Shown: one piece after another, positions 34,043-42,271 of the stretch
How the letters are laid out: each line of letters opens with the position of its first letter
Position numbering within the stretch: position 1 is the first letter of the stretch
NCBI RefSeq assembly: GCF_035958815.1
Contig: NZ_CP108384.1
Span: 186,001 to 250,000, forward strand
DNA from: Nocardia sp. NBC_01327
GTDB taxonomy: Bacteria; Actinomycetota; Actinomycetes; Mycobacteriales; Mycobacteriaceae
Direction: 5' to 3'
Length of the DNA stretch: 64,000 bases
Program-made: the position numbers and the translations under genes
Notes under the pieces: model-generated
Told to the model about the DNA's origin: nothing
What the model saw: only the letters and a program-made list of their open reading frames with translations
Databases searched by the model: none

Positions 34043-34080
34043 CGCCGCGCACGAGATTGGTGCACATTCTGTGCGCGGCG
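34043..34080 (-). terminator. Possible hairpin after monooxygenase copy 2
   Basis: A 10-bp inverted repeat (CGCCGCGCAC / GTGCGCGGCG) with an 18-base loop lies about 35 bases past the stop. A related but degraded sequence follows copy 1 near 32500, showing that the 3' flank was duplicated with the gene. No T-run. Confidence 0.4.
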
Positions 34081-34114
34081 GGGGTCGGTTGCTGTGGCGG
34101 GCTTGCGAGTGCGG

Positions 34115-35395
34115 TCAGGCGGCGGTTTGGGCGGCGGGGGCGTACTGCTCGAGCTTGATCGCATTCGAGGCGTGGTTGAGGGGCTTCATGATCGAGCGCA
34201 GGGCCATGCCCTTCCACGGCAGGCGGCGCATGACACGCAGGGCCGTGGTTTGGATCTTGAGGCCACGCTTGTCGGCGGCGACCATCTGCTTGGCATTGGT
34301 CCAGCCCAGAGTCAGGTTCAGATCCACGTACTCGCTCATGCGGGTCTGGTAGGCGTCGAAAGCGATCGTGTAGTCGCCGTTAGCCGCATTCAGCTCTCCG
34401 GCAAGGACATACGCCCCGACCAGAGCCATGCTGGTGCCCTGACCCGACAGCGGGGACGGGCTGTAAGCGGCATCGCCCACCAGGGCGACCCGGCCGCTCG
34501 ACCAGCGCTCCAGGTGAATCTGGCTGACCGAATCAAAGTAGAAATCCGGGGACTCCGCCATCAAGCGCAGCAGGTTCTGCGTTTCCCAACCGGCATCGGC
34601 AAAAGCCTCCGCAACCACTCGCTGCTGGGCGGCGATATCGCCACGCTCGGGCAACTGCTCCGGCGCACCGAAGATGAACTGCGCCTTCGCCGTATTCTCC
34701 TGCGTGCTGTACACCTGCACGATCTGTCCGGGAGTCGGGTGCACCAACTCCCAATGGTCGAGGTTCAGGTAATTGGGCACCGAGATCACGCAGGCGGCCA
34801 TGCCGGTGTGCTTGGCGAACTGCTCCTCCGGGCCGAAGATGCTGCGGCGCACCGTAGAATGCATACCATCCGCACCGATCACCAAATCGAACACCCGCGG
34901 GTCGGCATGCCGGAAACGCACCGTCACACCAGCAGCCTCCTCGGTCAGGTCGAGGATCGAATCACCGAACAGGTACTGCACCTCACCCTTGGTGGCGTCG
35001 AACAGGATTCGAGCCAGATCCCCGCGCAGCACCTCGTCATCGCCGGGGCCGCGCAACCCGATCAGGTCCGGGCCCAGGGTCGCCAGGGTCTTGCCGGACC
35101 CGTCGACCCAGTCCCCGCCGCGCATGGCGGTGGAAGCGCGCCCGACCTCCGGCAGCAGACCCATGCGGTCGATGACCTGCATGGCAGCGCCGCGAATATC
35201 GACCTTGTAGCCGCCCTCCCGCAGAGCCGGGGCTTCCTCGACGACCGTGACGGTGAAGCCGTAACGCTGCAGCCAGTAGGCCAGAGCGGGACCGGCCACG
35301 CTGGCGCCGGAGATGAGAACCGTCTTATTGGTGAACAACGCATCAGGGCCATTGCCCTTCGCCGCGACGAACTCCGACCGTGGTACTTCAGACAT
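34115..35395 (-). CDS. FAD-dependent monooxygenase, copy 2, with exchanged 5' end
   Basis: A 426-residue protein that shares all FAD-binding motifs with copy 1. Its first 14 residues, MSEVPRSEFVAAKG, are instead almost those of the neighbouring beta-lactamase-family protein (MSEVALSEFVAAKA). The leader DNA upstream is also shared with that gene (repeat at 35358-35797). The start at 35395 has AAGGA eight bases upstream, present at the same place in the beta-lactamase-family gene. So this copy appears to have gained the promoter, ribosome site and first codons of its neighbour. Confidence 0.9.
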   Translation of the reverse strand: MSEVPRSEFVAAKGNGPDALFTNKTVLISGASVAGPALAYWLQRYGFTVTVVEEAPALREGGYKVDIRGAAMQVIDRMGLLPEVGRASTAMRGGDWVDGSGKTLATLGPDLIGLRGPGDDEVLRGDLARILFDATKGEVQYLFGDSILDLTEEAAGVTVRFRHADPRVFDLVIGADGMHSTVRRSIFGPEEQFAKHTGMAACVISVPNYLNLDHWELVHPTPGQIVQVYSTQENTAKAQFIFGAPEQLPERGDIAAQQRVVAEAFADAGWETQNLLRLMAESPDFYFDSVSQIHLERWSSGRVALVGDAAYSPSPLSGQGTSMALVGAYVLAGELNAANGDYTIAFDAYQTRMSEYVDLNLTLGWTNAKQMVAADKRGLKIQTTALRVMRRLPWKGMALRSIMKPLNHASNAIKLEQYAPAAQTAA

Positions 35396-35797
35396 TTTCG
35401 TTTCCTTAACCTTCTTGTCGCCACGACTGCCGCAGACAGCAGTCTCGATATGGCGACGGTTCCTCACCAGCCGTTGGAATAAGCACCCAACTGTGACCGA
35501 ACATTAGCTGTTCCCAACGCATTCAGTACTTGGAAGATCCGGACAAGTCCCTGCGATCGTCAACAGCAGCACGCCATACCTGGACCAACGCCCAAATCCG
35601 ACGGAACCCTGAAGTTCGGAACGCGCCACCCTCTCTGGCAGCGGGCACTGAATATTCGAGTCGATGGCTTGGCGCGCCTGGTCCAGGTTGTCGTCACTCA
35701 CTTTGCGAACGGTATCGGCCCCGCCAATCGATGACGGAGAAATCCTTCCCAGGGCTGGGAAAACCAATTGGGTCGACGCTCCAAGACGCGACGTCAG
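35358..35797. repeat. Duplicated leader region, copy A
   Basis: Homologous to 37261-37650 in the same orientation. Long exact blocks include ACTTCAGACATTTTCGTTTC and CGGTATCGGCCCCGCCAAT. The repeat covers the first codons, ribosome site and upstream region of monooxygenase copy 2. The rest of the gap to 35926 has no gene. Confidence 0.8.
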
Positions 35798-35926
35798 ATT
35801 GATTGACGATCCCGGCGGTCGGGCGACTTCGCTCACACAGAACAGCCGTCCTCACGCTGTTGGCTTGGCGGAGAGCACTTTTCGTCGTTGTAGCGAGGGA
35901 GAGTGCGCACAGCCTGATTCGGGGGG

Positions 35927-37300
35927 TTAGGCGGAGACTCTGGTGAAGAGGCGGCCGGCTAGGTCGGCACCGAGGATGGTGCCGTCTGGGTTACGGCTGA
36001 AGAAGCCGCGCTGGCCTTGGAGACCGCCGCTGGTGACGATGTACTCGTCGGAGGGCAGCAGGCCGAGATCGGCTACCGGCATGTCCGGGGGCAACTCGGT
36101 GTCAGCGGCCGCGCGAACTTCCGGCTTGATCTTGCATTCGATGGTGAGCCCGGCATTTACCGCTCCGATGGTGATGGTCATGAGGTCATTTTCATAGGCT
36201 CCGGCGACTTCAGATGCTCGCGCTTCGTCGAAGGGCAGCGGCTCCGGGTCCTTCTCGACGACGTCCAGGTAGTGCTCGAGGGCCCACTTGACCACGGTCC
36301 GGTTGAAGGCCATGCCTGCGTCGGGGCCGGCGTTCGAGGTGACGACGATGGCGAAGTTTCGCTCGGGCACGATGAGCAGATCGGCGAATTGGCCCATGGC
36401 CGAGCCGCCGTGGCCGATGGTCTGGACGCCACCGATTTCCTTGAGAAACCAGCAGACACCGAAGCCGTCGCCTAATGTGCTGGCGCGCAGCTCGACTGTC
36501 TGCTGCTTCATCTGCGCCAGCGCGTGGGCGCCGATCACCTGCGTGCCGTCCTCGTTGGTCCCGTCACCGAGATGAAACCGGGCCCAACGCAACTGGTCGG
36601 CGACCGAGGATGCCAGACCGCCGCCGGGGTTGTCTTGGCGTGCATGGCTCCACGGACGCACCACCGTGAGAGTGCCGTCCTCACCGAGGTTGTGGCCCAC
36701 CGCAAACCGGCGGGTCATGACGTCGTCGCGGAAGTAGAAGCTGTGCGTCATCCCGAGCGGTTCGAGCACCAGCGATGTGATGGCCTGCTCGAAGGTCTGA
36801 CCGGTGACCTTTTCGATGATCCGGCCGGCCAGGTCGAACCCGGCCTGGCTGTAGGACGCGCGTTCGCCCGGTTTGCCGATCAGCTGGAAGTCGGCCATTT
36901 TGGCGGCGTAGGCCGCCAAGGCGTCGTCGCCTTCGCCGGTATTGACGTCTTGCCGCCAGTCCATGCCTGCGGTGTGGTTGAGCAGGTTCAGTACCGTGAT
37001 GTCAGCTGCGGCCTGCTCGTCGGGCAGAGTGAATTCGGGGATGTAGCGACGCACAGGGGCGTCCAGCTCGACCCGGCCTTCCGCAACCAAACCCATCAGG
37101 GCCGTGGCCGTGTAGGTCTTACTCACCGAGCCGAGCACGAAAACGGTGTCCCGATCGACCGGAAGCGGGTTCTCGAGGCTGGTCACGCCGTGGGTGGCGA
37201 AAACCTCTGCGCCATCTACCCACACGCCGACGGCGACACCCGGAAGGCCGAATTCTTCTGCCTTCGCCGCGACGAACTCCGACAGTGCTACTTCAGACAT
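35927..37300 (-). CDS. Serine hydrolase of the class C beta-lactamase family
   Basis: A 457-residue protein with the class C/DD-peptidase signature: S58-x-x-K61 in LGSVSKTYTA, YSQAGFDLAG in the Y-x-N position (Gln for Asn) and HGG in IGHGGSAMGQ. A C-terminal domain of about 100 residues follows. No signal peptide is present, so a cytoplasmic esterase or peptidase is more likely than an antibiotic-inactivating beta-lactamase. An AAGGA ribosome site precedes the ATG at 37300 within the duplicated leader. Confidence 0.88.
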   Translation of the reverse strand: MSEVALSEFVAAKAEEFGLPGVAVGVWVDGAEVFATHGVTSLENPLPVDRDTVFVLGSVSKTYTATALMGLVAEGRVELDAPVRRYIPEFTLPDEQAAADITVLNLLNHTAGMDWRQDVNTGEGDDALAAYAAKMADFQLIGKPGERASYSQAGFDLAGRIIEKVTGQTFEQAITSLVLEPLGMTHSFYFRDDVMTRRFAVGHNLGEDGTLTVVRPWSHARQDNPGGGLASSVADQLRWARFHLGDGTNEDGTQVIGAHALAQMKQQTVELRASTLGDGFGVCWFLKEIGGVQTIGHGGSAMGQFADLLIVPERNFAIVVTSNAGPDAGMAFNRTVVKWALEHYLDVVEKDPEPLPFDEARASEVAGAYENDLMTITIGAVNAGLTIECKIKPEVRAAADTELPPDMPVADLGLLPSDEYIVTSGGLQGQRGFFSRNPDGTILGADLAGRLFTRVSA

Positions 37301-37650
37301 TTTCGTTTCCTTAACCTTCTTGTTGCCCCGACTGCTGAGGAATTCCGCGTCGTCCGTTGTGCTGTCGATGACATTGCCTGGCCGGGCAGACAGCAGGCTG
37401 ATAGAACGCTGATACGGCGACGATTCTTCACCTGAACCGACGCCTACATCCGCCGGAACCCTGAGGGTCGGAACGGGCCGCCTTCACTGACAGAGGGCAC
37501 TGAACACTCGAGTCGATGGCTTGGCGCACCTGGTCCAGGTTGTTGTTACCCCATATGCGAACGGTATCGGCCCCGCCAATAGATGACGGAGAGATCCTTC
37601 CCAGGGCTGGGAAACCTCATTGGGTCGACACTCCAGCAACGACGTCAGTT
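37261..37650. repeat. Duplicated leader region, copy B
   Basis: The counterpart of 35358-35797, overlapping the first 13 codons of the beta-lactamase-family gene and extending upstream past CGGTATCGGCCCCGCCAAT and CCTTCCCAGGGCTGGGAAA. It presumably carries a promoter, since it serves two different genes. The remaining gap to 37839 has no gene. Confidence 0.8.
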
Positions 37651-37839
37651 TCCACCGGGAATGGTGACAGGCGGGGGCGGGAACTCAGCAATGCGCTCCC
37701 GCTATCCGACCACTCGGCGGTCTTGCCGAGACAGGTAGCCCCTACTCGCCCGTAACCCGATGCGGACCCTACTGTCCTACGAGACAACGCAGTCGGGGAA
37801 GCGCTTACGCGAAAAGGTTCAGCCCGAACGGATCCAACA

Positions 37840-38847
37840 GTGACCAGCTCAGTTCATCGATTTCTCGTCAAACCAAATGATTCCGGCATCGCAGGGCTGG
37901 TTGACGGCGGCAAGCTCCTGGAGTGGATCGACAAGGTCGGTTATGCGGCCGCGGCCCAGTGGAGCGGCTGCTACTGCGTTACCGCGTATGTCGGCAATAT
38001 CCACCTCGATCGGCCGATCGCTGTCGGTGAACTGGTCGAGCTGCACGCGAACCTGGTGCACACCGGCCGCACCAGCATGCATATCTTGGTCACCGTCTAC
38101 TCGACAGACCCGACACGGGTGAAACCTGTCCAGACGTCCCAGTGCCTGATGATTTTCGTCGCGATGGACGACGAACGCCGCTCCGTCGAAGTCCCGCAAT
38201 GGATTCCGGCGACCATCCTCGAGCAGCAGCGAAACCGGCAAGCACGGGCACGGATTTCGGTGCGCCGGCACATCGAGGAAGCAATGGCCGCACAGCATTA
38301 CACGACCGCGGGCACCGCACCGAGCGCCACCCTGCGCTTCTTGGCCGCGCCGTCGGATATCAATTGGGGCGGACGGGTACACGGGGGTCGGACCATGCAA
38401 TGGATCGACGAAGCCGCGTACGTCTGTGGAGCCGCCTGGGCCGGACAGCATGTCATCACTTCCTATTTCGGTGGAATCCGCTTCTATCGGCCGATCGTCA
38501 TCGGTCATGTGGTCGAGGTGACCGCACGGCTGATCTATACCGGCCCGCGCAGCATGCACATGAGCGTGCACGTGACTTCCACCGACACACACTCCGATCA
38601 GCCCGCGCTCTCAGCGCACGGACTCGCGGTGGTGGTGGCGCTCGCCACCGACGGAAAAGCGCAGGCGATCCGACCCTGGGAGCCGCTGTCCGATGAAGAC
38701 CGCGCACTCGACGAACACGCGCGCCTCCTCGTCGAATTGCGTTCAGCGGTCGCACCTTTCACCCCTTCGAGCGCCATGCCGCCGGACACGGAACCTAGCT
38801 ACCTCCGCATACCGGATCTTTCCCCGCGCCCAGCCAACCGGATCTAA
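37840..38847 (+). CDS. Double-hotdog acyl-CoA thioesterase-like protein
   Basis: A 335-residue protein from a GTG at 37840, made of two tandem hotdog domains. The second (about 155-275) has the acyl-CoA thioesterase motif NWGGRVHGGRTMQWIDEAA with the family's Gly/His-Gly-Gly and Asp. The first (about 5-125) aligns with it (GLVDGGKLLEWIDKVGY, HLDRPIAVGE) but lacks the His. This is the eukaryote-like ACOT/YciA arrangement in which the two domains form one active site. Substrate unknown. The tail is Pro-rich. Confidence 0.85.
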   Translation: MTSSVHRFLVKPNDSGIAGLVDGGKLLEWIDKVGYAAAAQWSGCYCVTAYVGNIHLDRPIAVGELVELHANLVHTGRTSMHILVTVYSTDPTRVKPVQTSQCLMIFVAMDDERRSVEVPQWIPATILEQQRNRQARARISVRRHIEEAMAAQHYTTAGTAPSATLRFLAAPSDINWGGRVHGGRTMQWIDEAAYVCGAAWAGQHVITSYFGGIRFYRPIVIGHVVEVTARLIYTGPRSMHMSVHVTSTDTHSDQPALSAHGLAVVVALATDGKAQAIRPWEPLSDEDRALDEHARLLVELRSAVAPFTPSSAMPPDTEPSYLRIPDLSPRPANRI

Positions 38848-38928
38848 AGGATTCCGACTAACGATGTTGAGCACCGGCGATTCCTACAAGGCACCTCATA
38901 CGCGGTCGCGGTCTACCCGGCGGCAACG

Positions 38929-39144
38929 ATGCGGTGGCTGACTCTGCCCGGCCCCGAGCGCCCAGTGTCGACGGGATCGTCGCGGCGCGTCGGGCGGACA
39001 GATGTCGATGCCGTGCAGACCATGGCCGGCGCGTTTCGCGATCTCCTACCGGAATGGGTGATCGCCTCGGCCAACCGCTGCTCCGGACATTCGGTCGCAA
39101 CCAATTTCGCCGCCGAGCGAGGAGGGCGCCTACCCGATAAATAA
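38929..39144 (+). pseudogene. Fragment of an XRE-type regulator (tentative)
   Basis: The frame contains SRRVGRTDVDAVQTMAGAF followed by a degraded NRCSGHSVATNFAAE segment. It resembles the linker (RRVG-x-x-DVxAI-x-x-M) of large actinobacterial XRE regulators, which is followed by GGGHAR. Neither the HTH nor the TPR domains are present. The rest of the gap 38848-39202 holds no gene. Confidence 0.4.
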
Positions 39145-39202
39145 GTTCGATCTGAGTGTCGGCGGCTCGTCGTGGACCGGCACGCAATCGTCGACACCGC
39201 CG

Positions 39203-40459
39203 CTAGGAATCGAGCAGATCCGCTGCGATGGCCAAGTCCTTGTCTCCGCGGCCGGAGATGCACACGACGATCAGTGCGCCGACAGGCAGATCACCGTGGT
39301 GTGCCTGGTCCAGGAGGTAGCCGACGGCGTGCGCGCATTCGAGAGCGGCGATGATGCCTTCACTGCGGCTCAGAGCTCGCATTCCGCGCAAGGCGACCGT
39401 ATCGGTTGCGGCGCGGTAGATTACGCGACCGCTGTCTTTGAGGTAGCTGAGTTCTGGACCTACGCCCGGGTAGTCGAGGCCCGCCGCGATGCTGTGGGTG
39501 CCAGCGATCTGCCCATCCTCGTCCTGTAGTACGTAGCTATAAGCCCCGTCCATTTCGCCCGGGCTTCCCGCGGCAAGGGTCGCGGCGTGATCACCGGTGG
39601 CCATGCCCCGGCCTGCGGCTTCGACGCCGATCAAACGGACCTCGGGGTCGTTCAGGAACGGGTGGAACATGCCTATCGCATTGCTTCCGCCGCCGACGCA
39701 GGCGATAACGCAGTCCGGTAGACGTCCTTCGGATGCCAGGATCTGGGTCCTGGTCTCTCTGCCGATCACCGTTTGAAAGTCCCGCACCATCGCCGGATAC
39801 GGTGACGGGCCTGCCGCCGTCCCGAACAGATAGTAGGTGGTGTCCACGTTCGTGACCCAGTCCCGAACCGCCTCACTGATAGCGCTTTTGAGTCTGCCAC
39901 CGCCAGTACTCACCGAACGTACCTCTGCGCCAAGCAATTTCATTCGAACGACGTTCGATTCTTGTCGTCTCATATCGTCGGAACCCATATAAATGGTGCA
40001 TGCCATCCCGAGCATCGCGCACGCCGTCGCTACCGCCACCCCGTGCTGCCCGGCGCCCGTCTCAGCGATGATTCGACTCTTGCGCATGCGGCGCGCGAGC
40101 AAGGCTTGACCGAGCGCATTATTGATCTTGTGAGCTCCGGTGTGCGCCATATCTTCCCGTTTGAGATAGACCCGCACATCAGGCACAGCCAGCAGGTCCG
40201 CGAAATTCTGCGCTTTGTGCAGCAGCGTTGGCCGGCCTATCCGTTCGCGCAGCAAATCGGTCAATTCTTCGATGAAGTCGTGATCGGTGAGGGCAATTTC
40301 ATAAGCCTCTTCCAGATCCAGTAGTGCCGCCATGAGCCCCTCGGGCACATACCTGCCGCCGAACTCTCCAAACCGTCCGTGTTCATCGGGAAGCGTTCTA
40401 TGCCGATATGAACTCGTGGTGGTGCCGTGGTGAACAACCATCAATGCACGTACTTTCAC
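39203..40459 (-). CDS. trpB: Tryptophan synthase beta chain, solitary
   Basis: A 418-residue PLP enzyme with all TrpB landmarks: FGEFGGRYVPE, KREDMAHTGAHKINN with Lys111 forming the aldimine, AETGAGQHG with the catalytic Glu, and the phosphate loop VGGGSNAIGMF. It would condense indole (or an indole analogue) with serine. No trpA, trpC or other trp gene is adjacent, so this is probably a second, specialised TrpB rather than the housekeeping copy (inference). The start is a GTG at 40459 or an ATG at 40441. Confidence 0.93.
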   Translation of the reverse strand: MKVRALMVVHHGTTTSSYRHRTLPDEHGRFGEFGGRYVPEGLMAALLDLEEAYEIALTDHDFIEELTDLLRERIGRPTLLHKAQNFADLLAVPDVRVYLKREDMAHTGAHKINNALGQALLARRMRKSRIIAETGAGQHGVAVATACAMLGMACTIYMGSDDMRRQESNVVRMKLLGAEVRSVSTGGGRLKSAISEAVRDWVTNVDTTYYLFGTAAGPSPYPAMVRDFQTVIGRETRTQILASEGRLPDCVIACVGGGSNAIGMFHPFLNDPEVRLIGVEAAGRGMATGDHAATLAAGSPGEMDGAYSYVLQDEDGQIAGTHSIAAGLDYPGVGPELSYLKDSGRVIYRAATDTVALRGMRALSRSEGIIAALECAHAVGYLLDQAHHGDLPVGALIVVCISGRGDKDLAIAADLLDS

Positions 40460-40634
40460 TGCTGGAGTTGGAGCTCATAATTGGGCTACACCCGAGTCGA
40501 CGGACAAGGTTCCAGCAAATAATGCGCCATAACCCGACACCACTCTTCCCATCCACGGGAAGGGCGAGGTTGCCTGACGGGTTATGAGTTCTCGAGTATG
40601 ACGAGCACCCGGCCGCCGATCAGGAAGTCTCACC

Positions 40635-41060
40635 ATGCTTGTCATTGCCAACTGTGTCACCGGCCCAGCCGATCTCGCCGCCTGGATCGAGGACGAGTAC
40701 CGCATCGTTCTCTCTACGCTCGACGATGTCTCCGGATTCCACGATTTCTATCTTCGTAAACTGATAGCCGCGAACGAGGAGTGCACTTTTGTGTCACTCA
40801 CAACCTGGGATGACATGTCCGACTTCCGGGCCTGGCGGCACAGCGAGGTTTTCCTGTCCGCGCATCGCGCTCGCGTAGACCGCGCGAAATTCGGGCGATT
40901 GCGAACACCCCGGCGCTACGACTATCTCGTGACAGGCGCCCCCGATCTCGCCGAGCTGGACAGCCTGGTCCTGGCCTCACTGATCGACAGCGACCATCTA
41001 CCCTCGGGCTCAACCGCCACATTCGAAGGAATCTTGAACTACGCCCGAGCGGCCGGATGA
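40635..41060 (+). CDS. Antibiotic biosynthesis monooxygenase-like (ABM) protein
   Basis: A 141-residue protein resembling the dimeric alpha-beta barrel ABM fold: LVIANCVTGPADLAAWI, then GFHDFYLRKLI, FVSLTTWDDMSDFRAWRHSE and FLSAHR. ABM proteins include cofactor-free oxygenases of polyketide tailoring and small heme-binding proteins. It is divergent from trpB over 175 bases, which probably hold both promoters. Confidence 0.7.
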   Translation: MLVIANCVTGPADLAAWIEDEYRIVLSTLDDVSGFHDFYLRKLIAANEECTFVSLTTWDDMSDFRAWRHSEVFLSAHRARVDRAKFGRLRTPRRYDYLVTGAPDLAELDSLVLASLIDSDHLPSGSTATFEGILNYARAAG

Positions 41061-41088
41061 CCGTACCGCTCGAAATATCTCAGCATTG

Positions 41089-41127
41089 CCGAGGGGCAGG
41101 TCGGATCAAATCCGACCTGCCCCTCGG
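41089..41127. terminator. Strong bidirectional hairpin
   Basis: A perfect 17-bp stem (CCGAGGGGCAGGTCGGA and complement) with loop TCAAA lies 28 bases after the ABM gene. It sits between convergent transcription units. Confidence 0.85.
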
Positions 41128-41164
41128 TGATTCAGCTCTGAGGTGCTCGAATCACTGCCTATTG

Positions 41165-41246
41165 TCAGATCTCCGAACCGACCTCGCGGACTGCCTGCAG
41201 AACCGTGTCGATATCGACCTCGTTGAGGCTGTAATGCAGTGCGCCA
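41165..41246 (-). pseudogene. C-terminal remnant, possibly of a class V PLP enzyme
   Basis: Directly after the stop of the recombinase partner gene, the minus strand continues with an open frame encoding GALHYSLNEVDIDTVLQAVR and a stop at 41165. The pattern (R/G-x-S-x-H-Y-s-x-x-E-D-I-D-x-L) is that of the C-terminus of class V aminotransferases and cysteine desulfurases. The rest of that gene is not present on either side, suggesting truncation by the recombinase module. Confidence 0.4.
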
Positions 41247-42269
41247 CTAGGTCGTTGCCATCGCCAGAGCATTGGCGAGGAGGCGGGCGATTCTGTCGGT
41301 TTCGGCGTCGATCTCGTCGAACTTTTCGCCGATATCGCTGAGACGCTGATGATCTCGCAGACGTGCGGTGACACCAGCCTCCCAGTTGTCAGCGAGAATG
41401 ATGTCGGAATGCGCGGGCGGAGGCGAAGGTTCGTTCGCCGGTGGGCGAGGGCCCGAGGCTGAGCGATACTTCGGGAACTGGCCGCGCAGATGCGTGGCGA
41501 CGATCGCTGCCACCGATGTCTCCGAGAGCGGCTGCAGGTCTCCCCATCCGGAGTCGGCAGCTGGGGACCAGCCGCGCCGATCGAACGAGGTGAACAGTGG
41601 CAGATCAGTGTGACGCGGATCGAGTCCCGCCTCAGGCAGGGTGCGATGGGTCAGATGATGTTCGAGCACAGCACGACCCGCGGGGGTCGGCACCAGGCGC
41701 AGTACGGCAGCCCATCGGCCGAGCGCGGCCACCGGACACCGATATGGGTCGTGCGTGGCTGTAATTGTCGCAAGGTCAGGGCCAACGATCGCTACGTCAC
41801 GTGACAACGTCAGCTCGCCTTGCTTCAGCGACGCGATCCGGACGTAGGACAACCCGGACGCCGCAAGGACGAGCAGGGCGGCATTGCGGCGACCCACTAG
41901 CCCACGGGTCCAACCCCATTCAGGAATTCGCGGCAGGAGACGCTCCACGCGCGCGGCCTTCCCGGCGCAGAGTTCTGCATACCGATCGTTCAGCGCTTGG
42001 CGGAGCACTACGGCACGGCCCGGCGCGGGCAGGCCAGCGATACTGTGCGCCTGGTTGATTGCGGCGAGACGAGCACGTTGCGTGCTGTTCGCGGCGGGAT
42101 TGTCCTCGAGATATTCAGCCACTGTCATCGCGGTCGCGGGCAGCACGCGTCGCTCGGCCGCGAGGCACCAGCGCGCGAACAGTATCCAGCTGCGGCGGTA
42201 ACGCGGGGCCAAGCCCGCCGGCGACTGCAGTGCGGCAACATCGAATTCTGTTGCGCCGGAGACAATCAC
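41247..42269 (-). CDS. Degenerate tyrosine recombinase-like partner
   Basis: A 340-residue protein two bases downstream of the active recombinase gene. It has the recombinase layout: an N-terminal core-binding-like domain (PRYRRSWILFARWCLA) and LVLAASGLSYVRIASLKQGEL, where the catalytic Arg of GLR is Ser. A C-terminal HxxR box and a nucleophilic Tyr are not seen. It probably acts with its upstream partner as a two-gene recombinase module, providing DNA binding but not catalysis (inference). Starts with GTG. Confidence 0.7.
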   Translation of the reverse strand: MIVSGATEFDVAALQSPAGLAPRYRRSWILFARWCLAAERRVLPATAMTVAEYLEDNPAANSTQRARLAAINQAHSIAGLPAPGRAVVLRQALNDRYAELCAGKAARVERLLPRIPEWGWTRGLVGRRNAALLVLAASGLSYVRIASLKQGELTLSRDVAIVGPDLATITATHDPYRCPVAALGRWAAVLRLVPTPAGRAVLEHHLTHRTLPEAGLDPRHTDLPLFTSFDRRGWSPAADSGWGDLQPLSETSVAAIVATHLRGQFPKYRSASGPRPPANEPSPPPAHSDIILADNWEAGVTARLRDHQRLSDIGEKFDEIDAETDRIARLLANALAMATT

Positions 42270-42271
42270 GG

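Noticed and set aside
32028..35482. Plus-strand frames of 774 and 501 codons opposite the two monooxygenase genes
   Set aside because: They resemble each other only because the monooxygenase genes are duplicated; FAD motifs lie on the minus strand.
35927..37300. Antibiotic-resistance beta-lactamase
   Set aside because: The class C family motifs are present, but there is no signal peptide and the Y-x-N position is Y-S-Q, so a general serine hydrolase is the safer call.
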